Shown here: positions 62,267-64,000 of the stretch, piece after piece
Layout: the number at the start of each line of letters is the position of its first letter
Numbering within the stretch: the stretch's first letter is position 1
Assembly (NCBI RefSeq): GCF_025725665.1
Contig: NZ_CP107009.1
Span: 1,054,001 to 1,118,000, forward strand
Direction of reading: 5' to 3'
Source of the DNA: Halomonas sp. LR3S48
GTDB taxonomy: Bacteria; Pseudomonadota; Gammaproteobacteria; Pseudomonadales; Halomonadaceae
Length of the DNA: 64,000 bases
Notes under the pieces: generated by a model
Databases searched by the model: none
The model's input: only the letters and a program-made list of their open reading frames with translations
Told to the model about the DNA's origin: nothing
Program-made: the position numbers and the translations under genes

Positions 62267-64000
62267 GTGCGCTATCCTCATCTTTTCCGTCCGCTCGAGG
62301 TGGGCCACCTGACGCTGCCCAATCGTGTGCTGATGGGCTCCATGCATACCAATCTCGAAGAGTCGCCGAATGGCTTTGCACGTCTGGCGGCCTTCTACGC
62401 CGAGCGTGCCCGCGAGGGCGTGGGTTTGATCGTTACCGGAGGCATCGCTCCCAACGCGGAAGGCGCTGTGTTCCAGGGTGCCGCCACGCTGGAGCGAGCC
62501 GTGCAGGTGGCCGATCATCGTGGCGTGGTCGAGGCGGTGCATGCCGAGGGCAGCCATATTTGCATGCAGATACTGCATGCCGGTCGCTACGCCTACTCGC
62601 CCGAACTGGTGGCGCCGTCACCGCTCCAGGCGCCGATCAACCCGTTCGTTCCGCGCGAGCTCACCGACGAGGAGGTGGAGCGCCAGATCGACGCCTACGT
62701 GCGCTGTGCTTCCCTGGCCCGTGAGGCGGGCTACGACGGCGTCGAGGTGATGGGGTCCGAGGGCTACCTGATCAACCAGTTCCTCTGCCTGCGCACCAAT
62801 CAGCGCGATGATCGCTGGGGCGGGCCGCTCGAGAACCGCATGCGCTTTGCGGTCGAGATCGTGTCGCGCATCCGTGAAGCGGTGGGCGACGATTTCCTGA
62901 TCATATTCCGCCTGTCGATGATCGACCTGGTGGAGGGAGGCAGCACCTGGGAGGAGGTCGTGACCCTGGGGCGTGCCATCGAGTCTGCCGGGGCCAGCCT
63001 GATCAACACCGGTATCGGCTGGCACGAGGCGCGTGTGCCCACCATCGTCACCAGCGTGCCGCGGGCGGCCTTCACCGAGGTGACACGGCGTATGAAGGCC
63101 GAGCTCTCCATACCGCTGATCACCACCAACCGTATCAATATGCCCGAGGTGGCCGAGCGTGTGCTCGCCGAAGGGCATGCCGACATGGTCTCCATGGCGC
63201 GCCCCTTCCTTGCCGACCCGGCCTGGGTCAGCAAGGCGGCCGAGGGTCGAGACGACGAGATCAACACCTGCATCGCCTGCAACCAGGCGTGCCTTGACCA
63301 CACCTTCCAGGGCAAGCTTACCTCCTGCCTGGTCAATCCCCGGGCGTGCCATGAAACCGAACTCGTGATCGAGCCGGCCGAGACGCCGCGTGACGTCGCC
63401 GTGGTCGGTGGCGGCCCGGCGGGCATGGCGGCGGCGCTTGCCGCCGCCCAGCGTGGTCATCGTGTGGTGCTGTTCGAGCGCACCGGCGAGCTGGGCGGTC
63501 AGTTCAACCTGGCGCGCAAGATTCCCGGCAAGGAAGAATTCGACGAGACCCTGCGCTACTTCAAGGTGATGCTCGCCAAGCATGGCGTCGTGGTGAGACT
63601 CGGCAGCGAGCCCGATGTCCAGACGCTGCGTGGTTTCGATGCCGTGATCCTGGCGAGCGGAGTACGGCCGCGACGCCTCGAGCTGCCGGGCATCGAACAC
63701 CCCAAGGTGATGAGTTATCCCACGGCGATCCTGCATCCCGAGCGGGTCGGACGGCGGGTGGCGATCATCGGTGCCGGCGGCATCGGTTTCGACGTGGCCG
63801 AGCTGCTCACCCACGTGGGCCATCCCTCGCTCGACCGCGAGGCCTGGTGCGCCGAGTGGGGCGTTGACCTCGGCGTATCCGAGCGCGGCGGCATTCGCCC
63901 CCCGGAGCGCCCCGAAACGCCGCGCCAGGTCTATTTGCTGCAGCGCAAGCGCTCCAAGCCCGGCAAGGGGCTCGGCAAGTCCACCGGCTGGGTGCATCGA
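62267..64000 (+). CDS. fadH: NADPH-dependent 2,4-dienoyl-CoA reductase (3' partial)
   Basis: The frame is open to the right edge: 578 codons of an enzyme usually near 670 aa. It reduces 2,4-dienoyl-CoA during oxidation of unsaturated fatty acids. The N-terminal old-yellow-enzyme barrel starts YPHLFRPLEVGHLTLPNRVL; the 4Fe-4S cysteines are Cys335, 338, 342 and 354 (CIACNQACLDHTFQGKLTSC), one position off E. coli. The FAD-binding loop is VVGGGPAGMAAA and the second dinucleotide fold VAIIGAGGIGFDVAELL. GTG 62267 follows AAGAAGGAG; an in-frame GTG at 62240 lacks a ribosome site. Confidence 0.95.
   Translation, partial: MRYPHLFRPLEVGHLTLPNRVLMGSMHTNLEESPNGFARLAAFYAERAREGVGLIVTGGIAPNAEGAVFQGAATLERAVQVADHRGVVEAVHAEGSHICMQILHAGRYAYSPELVAPSPLQAPINPFVPRELTDEEVERQIDAYVRCASLAREAGYDGVEVMGSEGYLINQFLCLRTNQRDDRWGGPLENRMRFAVEIVSRIREAVGDDFLIIFRLSMIDLVEGGSTWEEVVTLGRAIESAGASLINTGIGWHEARVPTIVTSVPRAAFTEVTRRMKAELSIPLITTNRINMPEVAERVLAEGHADMVSMARPFLADPAWVSKAAEGRDDEINTCIACNQACLDHTFQGKLTSCLVNPRACHETELVIEPAETPRDVAVVGGGPAGMAAALAAAQRGHRVVLFERTGELGGQFNLARKIPGKEEFDETLRYFKVMLAKHGVVVRLGSEPDVQTLRGFDAVILASGVRPRRLELPGIEHPKVMSYPTAILHPERVGRRVAIIGAGGIGFDVAELLTHVGHPSLDREAWCAEWGVDLGVSERGGIRPPERPETPRQVYLLQRKRSKPGKGLGKSTGWVHR

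Overview
This is a high-GC gammaproteobacterial chromosomal segment. Its acidic proteins and its gene neighbourhoods (CrbS/CrbR-ActP, cbb3 oxidase with Anr, Ku/LigD stress genes) fit the Halomonadaceae best. That placement is inferred from gene content; there is no rRNA or species marker here. No prophage, insertion sequence, integrase or CRISPR array is visible. About 55 protein genes and five tRNA genes can be supported. The first gene is cut by the left edge and the last by the right edge.

Layout: (1) 1-9312: a catabolic operon whose gene order (Mo subunit, FAD subunit, 2Fe-2S subunit, acyl-CoA ligase, enoyl-CoA-hydratase-fold hydrolase) matches hmfABCDE for 2-furoate degradation to 2-oxoglutarate. 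A BenE-type transporter, an XdhC maturation protein, a decayed MocA pseudogene and an AraC regulator follow. (2) 9334-12206: trmO, a GNAT acetyltransferase, nadC and ampD. (3) 12207-17325: an AT-rich leader, then aceE-aceF of pyruvate dehydrogenase and a strong terminator. (4) 17513-24778: adk, tsaB-rsmJ, plsB, a ClsB-like phospholipase D protein, a UPF0149 protein and SprT. (5) 24930-26927: acs with its terminator. (6) 26932-31599: a four-gene end-joining operon, ligD, a 67-residue zinc-ribbon protein and two Ku genes. (7) 31895-35241: an ATP-grasp ligase coupled to a CocE/NonD-type serine hydrolase, the least explained unit in the window. (8) 35429-37281: stress proteins (DUF892, manganese catalase, four-repeat KGG protein). 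(9) 37608-47588: a CrbR response regulator, a CrbS transporter-kinase, a small membrane protein, ActP with its DUF485 partner, and a cNMP/CBS/DUF294 protein, i.e. an acetate sensing and uptake block. (10) 47633-49294: a DEDD exonuclease and ttcA. (11) 49372-60507: anr, hemN, a SafE-like protein, ccoSIHG and ccoPQON, all on the minus strand, a complete microaerobic respiration module. (12) 60671-64000: an alpha/beta hydrolase, a tRNA array (Val-TAC, Asp, Asp, Val-CAC, Asp) and partial fadH.

How the parts work together: acs, actP-DUF485 and crbSR form an acetate-use regulon spread over about 23 kb. A TTGTCTA-type motif cluster lies upstream of the actP side, and two related sites lie near acs. 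Anr (49372-50118) probably controls hemN and ccoNOQP through boxes placed 32 bp from good -10 hexamers. HemN supplies haem under low oxygen and CcoGHIS build the oxidase. In the furoate operon the MocA step is broken, so the molybdoenzyme would need a second MocA elsewhere or may be inactive.
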